DNA from: Oncomelania hupensis
Lineage: Eukaryota > Mollusca > Gastropoda > Littorinimorpha > Pomatiopsidae
Direction of reading: 5' to 3'
DNA: 64,000 bases
Assembly: GCA_036898135.1 (NCBI GenBank)
Contig: CM072519.1
Location: 38,801,091-38,865,090, forward strand
How positions within the stretch are numbered: position 1 is the stretch's first letter; every line of letters starts with the position of its first letter. Positions 36,926-48,459 of this stretch are shown one piece after another. The translations under genes and the position numbers were made by a program. Below the pieces are notes generated by a model. The model made no database searches. It was not told the DNA's origin and worked only from the letters and a program-made list of their open reading frames with translations.

Positions 36926-39900
36926 CTATTCCAAAGTTCTAAAAAATAACTCGCGCTTGATTTTCTCTGGCACTGGCAGAGACATCATCATGTGGAAAGG
37001 AGGATTGCCATGGCGAAAATGTGATCTGACAGCCTCCAAACTCAGGTGGAAAAGTGCACGAGTGTTGGTGGCTCTGTTCTTTAGCCAGTTAAACAGTTCC
37101 TTGTCTGTCTGCAACAGGATGGGCATTCCGCTGAAAAAATTATCATCATCATCATCAATGTCTTCACTGCTGTCTGAATCACTGATGTCAGAAACTCTCA
37201 ATATAATTGGTACGTTAATTGCAAATACCCGTTTCTCTAAGTCACAATCGAAGAGGTATTTCTCTCTCGTCAAGTCACAGCCAGCCTCAACAAGGAACTT
37301 GACAAAGTCTGGATCTTCAGTATTCAGGGCTTCCCTCAGTGGAGTGTCTTCGTCATCAGCATAAGAGATGCTGTCTTTGTCCTCCTGAAAAGAAAATTCA
37401 CCAATAGTTCAACAGCAAGCAAACCACAATGGGACACCTGCTCTTGAAAAGCTTTGATTACAAAGTTAGGTTGGGTCAGCGAGTCACTGGGTCAATCGTC
37501 CCATCATTCAAGCAAGCAATCATCAATCAACTGAAAAGCCAATGCAATACAACCAAAGAAATTATCTAACTTATCTACTACTGTCATTTACCTTCGCTTC
37601 ACCGGCATTCAAATCAGCTCCGGCGGAAAGTAAGAGATGTGCCATGGCAATCTTGCCAGTGCGAGCTGCAATTGCTAATGGGAAAGACCCAAGTTCACCA
37701 GGAATTGATGGACTTGCACCATGTTCAAGCAGCACACGAGCCACCTGGAAAACAAAAGAAACTGATACAATTTAGACAAAAAACTGTTAACATGATGAAA
37801 CAACAGTAAACAGACCTGCCTACCACAAATTTATGCTTTCAGGGACGAACATGACAAAAATCATAGATACACTCAAACTTTCAGGGACATTTCAGGAAGA
37901 CCTCAAATTTTACGTCTCCACATGTCTCCGACGATCATCCTTCCCTCCAGATTTGACCAAAAATCACAAGCACAAAGTTCACAAAATGCTAAAATGTCGC
38001 CCCTTTTCCCATGTTTAATGTACGGCCACTTCTTCGTGTAGTCTGTTTTACATGTTGTGCAGCGTTTCTTTGCCAAAGTAGAGGATGAGGTAGATGCTAA
38101 ACAATCATCGCAAACCACTTTTCTTTTAGATGCCGCCATTGTTTTTCACTAGTAAGTTTCCATGATGCAGCTGAAAGGACTGCGCATGACTATTAACACA
38201 AATAGAAAGCATTATGCATAATGCACACTTGGTACTGTGACTTTGGCAAATTTCGGAGCAAGTGGAAATGGCTCTACAGTGACAAGTGTACCTAGTGAGT
38301 ACACTTGTACCAAAACTTTCTTGAATATGTGAGTCGACTATTTTCTGGGATAGGTAACGAAAATCGGAATTCTGGGACACTCGGTGTCGGTGCATGTATA
38401 TTTACGATTTTCAGGGACAAATATGGCTTCTACGGAACAGTAGGCAGGCCCGAGTAAAACATCAATAGTTGAAAGGAAAAAATCCAACAATAGGTCTCAA
38501 CACAATAAATAAATAAATAGTTAAACAGAACAAGCCAAGCAACAGACTGTAACACATTGGTAGTTAAAATCAAACCATAGAAGCACACTGGTATTTAAAA
38601 AGTTACAATCAAACATCTCCATCTTCCTATATGCTTGCGAAACATGGACCTTCACAGCAGATCTACAATGAAGAATACAAAGTATGAGATGAGGTGCTAC
38701 AGAAGACTTCTGGGCATTTCATATACCCAGCACATCACCAACTACGAAGTCCGACAGACCATCACACAAGCCATTGGACAACATGATGACCTGCTCACAG
38801 TGGTGAAGAAATGGAAACTCCGATGGTATGGCAATGTCATCAGATCGTCAGGCCTTGCAATGACCATCCTGCAAGGTACAGTGCAATGAGGTAGAAGAAG
38901 AGGAAGACCGAAAAGAGGTGGGAGGACAACATTCGAGAACGGACTGGCTTGACATTGAGCGAAGCCATCAGGGTTGCTGACAGAGAAAGATGGAGTATAC
39001 TGGTTAAACGATCATCTGTGGTGCCCCAACGACCTCACAGTTATGGGATAGGATAGGATAGGATAGACAATCAAACAATAAAACACTGATAGTTAGAAGG
39101 TTAAAATTAAACAACAAATAGTAAAACAATTGTAGTCAAAAAGTTAAAATCAATCAATAGAAAATGTTACAATCAAACAATAGAAAATGTTACAATCAAA
39201 CAACAGGCAAGGTTAAATTGGAACAAAACAAGGTAAAAGCAAAATAAAAACAATAACAAATAAACTAACATGAAGGTAACATTATAAGTTTTACCATCAA
39301 ATACTGTAATAATGTCAAACAAATCCACTGTATATACCACACTGAAAATAAACTAAATACAGATACACAATTATGTAAGAAGATTTACATACAGACTTAT
39401 CAGCAAATCCAATACACAGTAGACTGCAAAAGCAAATTTATCAAAATAACATATTAAATTCTAAACATGTGAATAAACAAGCATTTACGTCCAAATTAGC
39501 AAAGCAGACAGCCTGGTGCAGTGGCTGGTTACCCCGCCTATCACGAGCGTTGATAGAGCAGCCACGTTCAAGCAGAATGTCTGTGATTCTTCCTGCAAGA
39601 CTGTCCTCACAAGATGACACTGCATGAAGTAATGTAGCTTCCCCCATTGCAACATGGGAGATTCTCTGGTTCTCCAGTGATAAGAAATGCAAAGCCACCT
39701 GCAACATTAACGCAAGTTGACTGTCGAAAGAGAACGTAACACTCTGCGTGCCACTGTGAAATCTTCTTGCAGGTAGAAAGGAAGGAAGGCATAGTGGCGT
39801 ATGAGATACAAGGGAGAGGCAGGAACAATGTAAACAATAGTACAGAGGAGCTTTCTGCAAGAAATCACTCTTCTATTGGCAGCATAACAGCAAATTCTAA

Positions 39901-40853
39901 AAATAAATCAAGCTTGGGGAACAGGATGTTGTCTTGTACAATACCAGCGACCTGAACTAGTTATTAGCTTCATCAACCTGTTAAAAAGTCCTTGCTTTTT
40001 CTCATATGAAGTCCACATGTTTTCAATTCTTTTGCAGCGCAGAAGTGATCACAAACATATGTTAGAAAAAGGAAGAAACGTAAAGATTTTTATGTCTAAC
40101 ATCTGGTATTTAAAACCTCAGTATTCATTGAATGAAATAAACTCGAAACTTTTAAACTGAGGATTATAAATAAACTTGCCATCTATACAAACTTTTTTCT
40201 AACCTCAGAAGCTCCACTCAACAAGGCAAACATCAGTGGACACCGATTCCTCTCATCACAGACATTCATGTCAGCTCCAAATTCCAGAAGCATTTTGACC
40301 ATATCCAACTTGTTGGAAGCTGCTGCCAAATGTAGAGGTGTGAGTGAACTCTCTCTGCAAAACGACGTTAGTCTGGTTTGGCGTGGCATTGGGGCATTTC
40401 CAGCTAGGTTGGGGGGTGCTCCTGCTCTCAGAAGTTCTAGCATCATAGGACATTCTTCAAGGATACAGGCTGTAAGGAGGGCAGTTTGGCCTCTGCTGTT
40501 TTGAATGTCCACTGATGCACCCATTTTGATAAGCTTTTTGGCTAGTTGGAAGTGCTTCTCTTTCACAGCTATGTGTAATGCTGTATTACCTGGGACAACA
40601 GCAGTAATGAAAAACAGTTATTAAGCTTTATATGTATAAGTTATAGAATTTGAGGCATAAGTCACCACATAACTAAGATGAATACAGAAAATGTAAAGCC
40701 AGGTTTGATTGTCCTTAGGTTGATACAGTTTGTGTGTAGTCCAAATAGATGTAATGTGTTCAATCAATTATAAATTGCTTTGGTCAAGGGACCCCTCAAG
40801 CTTGAAATCAATGGTCCTTCTACAACATACTAAATTAATGATTGCAAGAAGAA

Positions 40854-40886
<33 letters not shown>

Positions 40887-43285
40887 TACCACAGTAGGCA
40901 GCCTTTTGGTCAAGCTCTCTCTGCACCAGCGTGTTCTGTGTGGGGTTCTGTCTCAGCTTGATCATTTCATCCTGATCATCTGCGTCAGCTTCAGCACCTA
41001 CAAGGCAGTGATACATCTCACCTTCTGTGGTGCGCGAGTGGCTAGGAAAGAGTATTTCGATTTCTTCAAAACTGCCAACAGCAGCTGCGATGTGGACCGG
41101 TGCAAAACCACCATAGTTTTGAATAAAGTGCAAACATTCGCAGCGTGCCAGAATCTTGGCAATTTCTTTCTGTCGATAGGTGAAGGCTACATGTAGAGCA
41201 GTGTTGCCTACTCCATTCCCCTGTAAAAAAGAGAAAAAAAACTATGATATAGACTGGGACCTTGAAAAGAGACAAGATAAATACACATATCATAGGTGTC
41301 ATTTCACGCTGCACATATAACAAGGAAATAAATCTTTACTATTATAAAGCGCTAAAAGATAACCCAAAAAATCAATGATTCACTACACTTTACAAATCTG
41401 GAAATGTTTTTTGAGAGGGTGAGTACATAAACTCACATTGCTGCATGGATGCGAGTCAAAAATCAATCCACTAGGTATCATACAAAAAAAACAACTAACC
41501 TTCATAACATCACAGCGAGGATCTTGTATCATCGTCTCCACAACTTCCGTCAATCCTTCTCTCACAGCATCATGCAAGATACGCTGTAAATATTCCATTT
41601 AATTCACAACAGAATTAGCTATGCTTAGCATGTAATAATTTGCAGTTATTTGATGCATATGACCATACCCACACAAAAGCAAATAAACAGTTTATGCACT
41701 GATTCACATATTCTTTGCTTTCGCAATTATCAAATTAAACTGTGAATGAAAATAAACACAAAATTGAACACAAAATTCAAATAAATCACCAAAATGTATG
41801 CTTGAAATTTTTTGGGGGAGAAATTTTTATATTGACTGCGTCCAGTATTATTATTGAAGGGAGGGAGAAAACCGGAGTGCCCGGAGAAAACCCTAAAAAT
41901 GTTGCTTTTATTTCTAAACTACAGTGCATGTACAACATAAATTACACTGCAAAGTGCAATACAACTTTATTGCCTGAGAAAAAAACCCCACAGAAATGTG
42001 CCTTCAGCTAAACAAATAACATAAGTGCTCAGGTACCTACAAATTTAGAACATGAACAACATTATCAAATCTATTACCACTAATACCCCACTAATCCCTA
42101 ATCCCAAGACTGGGTGCACACTAACATATAACATGATGAATTGTAGTAGGAACTGATGATTCAGTGCCTAATGGAGATTTTCCATAAATATTGGCACTAC
42201 TACTACTTCAGAATGCTACCTCATGCTTTCTCTTCCATCAAAGTCAATATGAGGCAGTCTGAAGAGATCGCTACAACATTGACAATCCAATACTTTTATT
42301 GTACAGGTAACATTGTCCAGGGTCAATTAACTGCTTATTGTTTTCTTCATGAAATGTTGTATCTTACAGGCACAATCACACTGTTATCAATACATAAACA
42401 CAAACACACATGAAATATACAGATGGCAGTGAGATGCTCATACGGTCATGTATACAAACCTGTTTAGAGACGGGGTCCCAAGCGTTCAGATCGCACTTTG
42501 GCTGTGAAATAAAGTACAACGCAATGTCTGCCTGCTTTTCCTTGACAGCTTTTCCTAGTGGTGAGATGCCGTCAAAACAGTCCATATTCACATCAGCTCC
42601 CATTTCCACAAGAAGCTTTACCAGTTCCAGGTTTTTAACACTGATTGCTTGACATAACGCTGTGCCTGAAACAAACAACTCCAATAAAATTTTAATAAAT
42701 AGCAAATTATAATTACAATACAACAGAATATTTTCCAAAAACATATATTATAAATAAACACTTGATATAAACAAATGAACATGAAAATAACATGAAAACA
42801 TACAATTGAAAACTAAAGTAGGCATCAAATTCACAAAGAATGACGAAGCAGTAGCATGATAAACATAATCAATTATTAACCAGTAATTCATAATCTATCA
42901 ATCGTTAACAAATAATCAGTCAATCAAATCACAAAGAATGACGAAGCAGAAGCATGATAAACATAATCAATTATTAACTAGTAATTCATAATCTATCCAT
43001 CTGTAACAATTAATCAGTCAATCAAATAATAACAACATGCAATGAATGCCATCCAATACAAGAAGTCAACTAGCCACATAATTTACCATGTGCTCCCCAA
43101 GTACGATCCATGTCAGCCCCTGCTGAAACAGCTGCTTCTATTGCTGAAACATCATTTGACTGTATGGCCATATGAAGTCGACGTAAAAGATCTGCCATAG
43201 TCTCAGACGTCACATCCAATTCTAAATCTTTTCTGCGCCTTTTACATAAATGTAGCTGTTCTTTCTGCTGGTCTTCTGTTTTAAC
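36926..43285 (-). CDS. Ankyrin-repeat protein with SOCS-box-like C-terminus, eight exons
   Basis: Eight minus-strand exons join in phase with AG/GT borders: 43285-43087, 42665-42460, 41583-41500, 41220-40890, 40589-40204, 39698-39489, 37744-37592 and 37384-36926 (stop). They encode about 676 residues. The 5' end may be incomplete: the first ATG is codon 30 of the first exon, but an acceptor (GTCCAG) stands before it. Many ankyrin units are visible (for example GNTALHVAF, GNTALHIAV, TPLHLAAAS, QPLHQAVCF, FPLAIAART), each with a LL.GAD.N-type turn. An acidic Ser/Asp loop precedes the end (about 95 residues before the stop). The last 45 residues (LFHLSLEAVRSHF... MSLPVPEKIKREL) resemble a SOCS box, which recruits elongin B/C and cullin 5 in ASB proteins. 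A role as substrate adaptor of an E3 ubiquitin ligase is inferred. Introns carry transposons. Confidence 0.8.
37811..38452 (-). mobile_element. CAGACCTGCCTAC element, copy 2, with BED-finger ORF, TSD AGTAAA
   Basis: Ends CAGACCTGCCTAC and GTAGGCAGGCCCG are flanked by the 6-bp direct repeat AGTAAA (37805-37810 and 38453-38458). The right end has two changed bases. It lies in an intron of the ankyrin gene. The inner part holds a minus-strand frame with a zinc finger, which links the short MITEs with the same ends to a transposase-bearing parent. Confidence 0.85.
37903..38139 (-). pseudogene. BED-type zinc finger fragment of hAT-like transposase
   Basis: A 78-codon frame starts MAASKRKVVCDDC, then KKWPYIKHG and FCELCACDFW. 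This is a C-x2-C finger of the same kind as at 7686-8003 and 2772-3131. The second half of the finger (the His pair) and the whole catalytic part are missing. Confidence 0.65.
38609..39064 (+). mobile_element. RTE-like LINE, 3' fragment with (GGATA)n tail, copy 1
   Basis: The frame fragments [39 protein letters not shown] and SSGLAMTILQGTV are the end of the LINE protein also seen on the minus strand at 51398-52720 and 56112-57422. A stop and frameshifts follow. The 3' end is GGGATAGGATAGGATAGGATAG. It lies in an ankyrin-gene intron, opposite to the gene. Confidence 0.75.
41392..41462 (+). mobile_element. Tail fragment of repeat family B
   Basis: AAATCTGGAAATG...GAGTACATAAACTCACATTGCTGCATGGATGCGAGTCAAAA matches the family B tail. 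It lies in an ankyrin-gene intron. Confidence 0.6.
42832..43028. repeat. 98 bp tandem duplication, two copies
   Basis: CACAAAGAATGACGAAGCAG starts at 42832 and again at 42930. The two units differ at only a few positions and end in CAGTCAATCAAAT. It lies in the first visible intron of the ankyrin gene. Confidence 0.9.
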
Positions 43286-44161
43286 CTGGACATATTAAAC
43301 ATAAGAATATTTATTAGCCAAGTATACCTTTTACATGATTTTGTTGTAGCTTACTAACTCCGAATCTAAAATTAAATCATGGACACACATATTGATACAA
43401 AGACACATACATGACACAATCACACTAAGATCCAAATCATTTAATTATCATTTAAATCACTGCTGCCACACCGCAAGCTCCGCCCTTTCTCACCTTAACT
43501 GCTCTCCTCATCCCACTCCATCATCTTTTATATTGTACTTGTAAATATTCGTTTTCATATTTGTATTATGTCTTTGCATAGTTTATTAGTGTCTTGTTTT
43601 TTTCCTCACTTCTTTTCGTATGTTTTTCAATGTTAGCGTTAAGTAGAAATGTGTGAGAAATGCGCTTTGAACTGATATCATTAGGAAAAAGCGCTATATA
43701 AATATTATTATTATTATTAATCTGCCATCTAGCTGGGGTGCTGAAAGCAAGAAATTTTAACTTGCACACTGGTTAGTAATTCAGGCAAAGTTATTCCCTG
43801 GCAGCATTTCTTCTCACTAGTCTGTAAATGACTTTCAGTGAAAAAAAAAAAAAAAAACACAGTTTGCAATTTGGTGAAACTTAAATCAATAATTAAAAAT
43901 AAGGCAAATGAGTAGAGAAAAATATATAAGGCAGCAATAAAGATCACTAATCATATGAGCTAGTCAGTTATAGGTTTAGGTCGCCTGAGATAATTTTTAC
44001 TCACATATACCAGGTGAGTGCTTTCAGAACCCCTGCCTAGCTCAGTAGCTGTGTTCCACTTCCAGTAGCATGCATTTGTGAAGTAATAATAAAGATGTTC
44101 TTTAGTGCAAAAATGAACCTATGCATCAGTCATCGACCAATTGCTCAACCAAAATTATTAA
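43286..44161. other. 5' side of the ankyrin gene; SINE tail at about 43650-43720
   Basis: GCGCTTTGAACTGATATCATT... GCGCTATATAAATATTATTATT is a SINE-type 3' end with a (TTA)n tail. No upstream exon of the ankyrin gene could be chosen with confidence. A poly-A run is at 43840-43857. Confidence 0.45.
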
Positions 44162-44653
44162 CTCACTCACTACTGGGCGATTTTTTTTCTACGCTTTTCT
44201 CTGTATACTGGCCATTGGTACTATTTAGTAAACAAAAAGTCATTTTTTTTTAAATACTCTACAAAACATGAAAATTTGAGGAGTTATTATGAACATATTG
44301 GTAAACTATAGTGCAAAGTTTGAGATGTTTCAAGAGAAAAATAACTGATTTAGATGGGGGTATAAATGACCCAATTTTTTGTCAAAGTAGATGACGCCAC
44401 TTTGGTTGGCAAAAATCACGCAAAGCCAGTGATTACGAAATTAAACTTTACTACGTCATTCTATATCTGAAGAACACTATAAAACAGCAGGCAATAGAAC
44501 ACATTTGAAATCTAGAACTTTAGTTTCGTACAAAAATTGATTTCACTGAAGCAAAAAAACAACAACATAGAGTTGAAAACTGCTATAGCAAAGGTTTGTG
44601 GGGAAGCGATGGGCAGAGGACCACTGCGATTGCAGTGAATAGTAGGGAGTGAG
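44162..44653. mobile_element. piggyBac-like MITE 2, TTAA/CTAA sites
   Basis: Ends CTCACTCACTACTGG and (reversed) CTCACTCCCTACTATTCACT form imperfect inverted repeats. TTAA is at 44158-44161 and CTAA at 44654-44657, consistent with a TTAA duplication with one later change. No frame is present. Confidence 0.55.
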
Positions 44654-44658
44654 CTAAG

Positions 44659-45115
44659 TGAGAGGCATGGCGGTCTAATGGTAGTGCTTTGGTTTGTGGA
44701 TCTGAATGTCCTGGGTTTGAGCCCTGTCCGGGCCATTGTGTTGTGTCCCTGGGAAAGACACTTTACACCCGTTTCCTAATCCTTCGGATGAGAGTATAAA
44801 CCGAGGTCTAGTCTGTGCGTCGCATACATTCCATCATAACGGACTTTAAAGATCCTGACGCTCATATCCAAGACGGGTGATTGCCAGTAACAAGAACACA
44901 CCCAGCATGCACTTGGTCCTTCTCCCCCATCTCTGGCTGGCCAGGATAGTGCTCAGTTGTCCGGGCGTCAGACCATGCGCCCAAAGGCTGCGGGTGGGCG
45001 TCTCGGGCGGTTTGAGTTAGATCCTGTATCGGCCAGCGCATAGAGTCTGGTCAAGTACGGCGAGATAAGTGCGCTATAAAAATCCTCAATAATAATATTA
45101 ATAATAATTATTCTC
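44659..45115 (+). mobile_element. tRNA-derived SINE, full-length copy
   Basis: Starts with an A-box-like TGGCGGTCTAATGGTAGTGC and a B-box-like GGGTTTGAGCCC about 40 bp later, the RNA polymerase III promoter inherited from a tRNA. The body contains CTTCGGATGAGAGTATAAAC and ACTTTAAAGATCCTGACGCT. It ends GCGCTATAAAAATCCTCAATAATAAT. Other copies are at 17395-17803 and 19752-20082. It is not a functional tRNA gene: the acceptor stem and T-arm pairing are not kept. Confidence 0.8.
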
Positions 45116-45845
45116 ATTTAGAAGACGGAAAATAATTTACGTCTATTTTCTGTGTCTATGGTTTTGATCAAGATTATTACATTTTGGTTTTTTTTCCCCC
45201 CAAAATGTTAGCACCGAGCCTCACAGCCAAAATAACAGGCTGTATAGCATAGCTTTACTGTGACAGGTCAATGACAATGGTTGAATACTGAGAGCATGGG
45301 GAGGGAATGAGGAGAGGAGTTTCTTCTTTATTGTAACAAATTCTTTGAACTGTTTTATACGTAAGAATTTAATAATGTATACACTTTGCAGTTTGTAACT
45401 TCTGGGTATATTGTAACATCAACAGATAATGTAACATGCAGAAGACTTCATTCAAAAACTTAAAAAAGCAAACAAAAAAAAAACCAATGAAGTTCAATTC
45501 CAAAAGTTTTGGTTTATTTCCTTGAACTAAACTGAATGTTTACCACACCATCACACAAACTCAAGACTGATTTACTCCTTTGTGCCTGTGTGCTCAGAAT
45601 CTCCTGTGTATAAATTCCAATAAACTCTAACAGCTGCAATGCATCATTAATTCGGTTTTAGACTGTGCACCACATCACTGCGTGTATCGATGTCTAGATG
45701 AATGCATGAACATTTAACGTCCACACCCACCATTGACTGTGGATGCACTCAGCACTACAGATAAAGTGTAGTCTTGTTTAGTGTAGTGTCGTGTAGTATT
45801 ACTGAATACTTTACTGTACTACATACTGTTGTTATACCATCAATT
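45116..45845. other. No gene seen
   Basis: AT-rich DNA with a poly-A run near 45470-45483 and GTAGTGT-rich text near 45770-45800. No exon was recognised. Confidence 0.45.
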
Positions 45846-47062
45846 GCTATATAGACTGCCGGTGCTCTGACGGGGGTGTCCTTCAGATAAAGTTCTCGGA
45901 TGACACTTCTATCTCGGGGAAAGTGTTGGGTGATGACGAGACCCCCTACCGGACAGCCGTCAGCACCATGGTCCAGTGGTGTGAGGAAAACTTCCTCTTC
46001 CTGAACGTCAGTAAGACTAAAGAAATGATAGTCGACTTCAGGAGAGGTCCAGCCGCCCATGCCCCCCTGCTGATAAACAACGAGCAAGTAGAGGTTGTCA
46101 CCCAGTACAAGTATCTGGGAACCATCTTGGACAACAAGCTAGACTGGACAGAGAACACGACACTGCTGGTGAAGAAAGGCAACCAGCGTATCCACTTCCT
46201 CAAGAAACTGCGGTCGTTCGACGTCCAGAAGGCTGTCCTGCAGACCTTCTTCCAGGGCGTAGTGCAGAGCATCATCACGTTTAACAGCCTGTGCTTTCAG
46301 GGCAGCCTGAAAGCATGTGATTTAAACAGGCTGATGAAGTTGACCAAGACTTCCAGCAGCGTGATTGGGGCCCCAGTCACTGATCTCATAACATTGTACG
46401 AAATGAAGGTGCTGAGGCGTGTCAGGGCCGTCATGGCAGACCCCACCCACCCCCTTCACAACGAGTTCGCCTCACACCAGTCGACTCGGGGTACGTCGGA
46501 GAGATTTCGCAGTGTGAAGGCCAGAACAGAGCGCTACAAGAACTCTTTTGTGCCCACTGCCATCAGGGTGTACAATCAACACCACTAGACATCAGGGACA
46601 TTCTCTCCGTGCTGTGGCCAGTTGGGCCCCACATCGGTTCCAAGTGTGGAAAAAGAACTGTGGTGATGAGTTGGGGGTGGGGGGGATGAAGATGGACAAA
46701 TGGAATATATTACTGTCAATGTAGTGATGGGTTGTAGCATGAGTGGTTTGTCTGTGCGCGTGCGGGTGCTGTTGTTGGGTGTGGCGGTGTGGCGGTGTGT
46801 CTGTGTGGAGGGGGGGGGGGGGGTGGCGTGGCAGGGGTGGGCGCGTGCTTGCGTTCACGTGTATGGGTGTTGAGTTGGGGGAATGTTGTGATGGGGATGT
46901 TGTGGTTGTGATGGGGGATGTTGTGATGGCTGTGTGGTGTGTGTGTGTGTTGTGTGTGTGTGGGGTGACAGCATTTTGTCTTCTTGTCTTTCTGTTGTTT
47001 CTTGGGCGCTGGAAGCCATTTTTCCACTTTGTAAAGATTTGGACAATAAAGTTTACTGTTTA

Positions 47063-47066
<4 letters not shown>
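45846..47066 (+). mobile_element. CR1/L2-superfamily LINE, 5' truncated
   Basis: From about 45890 the frame reads KFSDDTSI (the RT catalytic F.DD box), then WCEENFLFLNVSKTKEMIV, YKYLGTILDNKLDW and QRIHFLKKLRSF, to a stop at 46588. This is the C-terminal third of a LINE reverse transcriptase with an unbroken frame of about 230 codons. A GT-rich 3' UTR follows and ends GGACAATAAAGTTTACTG, with a polyadenylation signal, leading into (TA)n. A related but diverged copy is at 50270-51262. Confidence 0.8.

Positions 47067-47154
<88 letters not shown>
47067..47154. repeat. (TA)n microsatellite
   Basis: Pure AT run between the LINE 3' end and the following MITE. Confidence 0.95.
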
Positions 47155-47157
<3 letters not shown>

Positions 47158-47411
47158 CCGTGCTTTTTTGGAATCTGCGCTTTTTTGGAATTAGTAGTAT
47201 TATACTTATAGAAGGGGCTGCCCTTTTTTTTAATTCCAACATTGGCCCGCTAGGGTTAGGCTTAGGGTTTGGGTTAGGACCCTAACCTAAACATTTCCGT
47301 AACCCTAAGCCAAACCCTAACCCAATGTTGGAATTCCAAAAATGGGCAGGCCAATTCTAGAATTGCGCAGGCCAATTCTAGAATTGCCCAGATTCCAAAA
47401 TAGCGCGGAAC
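47155..47411. mobile_element. MITE with telomere-like internal palindrome
   Basis: Inverted ends GTTCCGTGCTTTTTTGGAATCT and (reversed) GTTCCGCGCTATTTTGGAATCT span 257 bp, with ATAT/ATA on both sides. The centre holds TAGGGTTAGGCTTAGGGTTT and, in the opposite sense, AACCCTAAGCCAAACCCTAA. Each arm therefore resembles degenerate TTAGGG repeats folded back on each other. Confidence 0.75.
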
Positions 47412-47909
47412 ATATAGTTCTCAGCTGTCTCTTGACTCGAAGCATTACAGTGTGAACAGCTCCTAAAAATCTAAGCCGTAATGGAAACAACAATAAATTA
47501 ATAATTATACAATAATTATGTAAATAGTAGTAGTAGTAGTAGTAGTGTAGGGACTAGATCATGGTGATCATTACGCCTCACGGCTTATTTAATGTCCCAT
47601 CTTTAGCACATATATTTCAGGTCTGATATTACACTGATATAAGCCGGCTCCTCAACTATCAAAATCATATTTTATAGATTTTAAAATTTCTTGTTCATTA
47701 ATAAGATTTTTGAAACTGTTTAAAGTTTTTGCTTGTTAATGTATAATACATTAATAATTTAAGGCGCCATTTAAAGTGCCTAGAAAATATCATTTTGGAA
47801 GAGCGGTTGTTTTCAATATTTGTGTACTCGTCTTCCCTGCAAACATCCTCTCCCCCCTACCCTCTCATCCTCCCCTTTTTCTCCCTTGCTCCCCTCTTCT
47901 TCCCCCAAG
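47412..47909. other. No gene; polypyrimidine tract before the next exon
   Basis: AT-rich, with (AGT)n at 47527-47545. From about 47845 to 47906 it becomes a long C/T tract ending in CCCCCAAG, a strong splice acceptor context. Confidence 0.5.
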
Positions 47910-48071
47910 GCTGTTCATCTGGGCAGCACCCAAAACCCAAACCGACTTACAAACAAGCGCCATTGCATCAACCCCCAAAATTTGCAGTACCTTCGCAACG
48001 ATGAAGTTGGCAGATTAATGAAAGAAGAAGACCCAAAATGTAGCTCTATTGTCTTAGGACCAGAATCATAA
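47910..48071 (+). CDS. Probable terminal coding exon of an unidentified gene
   Basis: After a roughly 60 nt polypyrimidine tract and AAG acceptor, a phase-0 frame encodes 53 residues and a stop: starts AVHLGSTQNPNRLTNKRHC, continues INPQNLQYLRNDEVGRLMK and ends EEDPKCSSIVLGPES. The composition is that of a normal protein and not of simple sequence. Upstream exons would be to the left on the plus strand and were not found among the transposons. The stop lies only about 390 bp before the PHKB start codon. I do not recognise the family. It could also be a fragment of a retroposed gene. Confidence 0.4.
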   Translation, partial: AVHLGSTQNPNRLTNKRHCINPQNLQYLRNDEVGRLMKEEDPKCSSIVLGPES

Positions 48072-48335
48072 GTACAACAATGTTGAAAGGTGAAGAAACC
48101 CAAAGAAACAAAGAAACAATACAAAACCGGACACGTGTCTTTGATTTTGCTGAAAATATGCAAACAAATAAGTAAACAGATAAGTTAAGCGACAAAGTAG
48201 GGTTGTTGATTATATCTTTTCCTGCCATAAGAGGAATATTGCCTGAAAGTGATCGCAAAGTCCTTGACCTTGATTACGACAAACTAAATGTCGAACAGTT
48301 TTGGTCTTTCAAGAAGGGACAGGGGGACTGGGGAA

Positions 48336-48403
48336 AGTAGGCTCTACAGTTTGTTCTTGTGTTCTTGAAGCCCTGTGGCCTCAGGCACTTTGTAGAGCCT
48401 ACT
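48336..48403 (+). promoter_or_regulatory. 13-bp perfect inverted repeat upstream of PHKB
   Basis: AGTAGGCTCTACA (48336-48348) and TGTAGAGCCTACT (48391-48403) are separated by 42 nt, ending 56 nt before the PHKB start codon. In RNA this would form a stable stem in the leader. A regulatory role is only inferred. Confidence 0.5.
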
Positions 48404-48459
48404 GCATGCATTTCTTCTACCTAGATTTGCAGTATTGAGATACATAAAAGACTGGAAAA

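Noticed and set aside
36957..37364. Plus-strand frame of 135 codons
   Set aside because: Shadow of the ankyrin gene's last exon on the minus strand.
44664..44760. A possible tRNA gene
   Set aside because: A- and B-box-like motifs are present, but the cloverleaf is not kept and the sequence recurs as a SINE.
46592..47027. His/Thr/Pro-rich minus-strand frames
   Set aside because: Low-complexity complement of the GT-rich LINE 3' UTR.
47230..47325. An interstitial telomere
   Set aside because: Only a few degenerate TTAGGG-like units in inverted orientation, inside a MITE.
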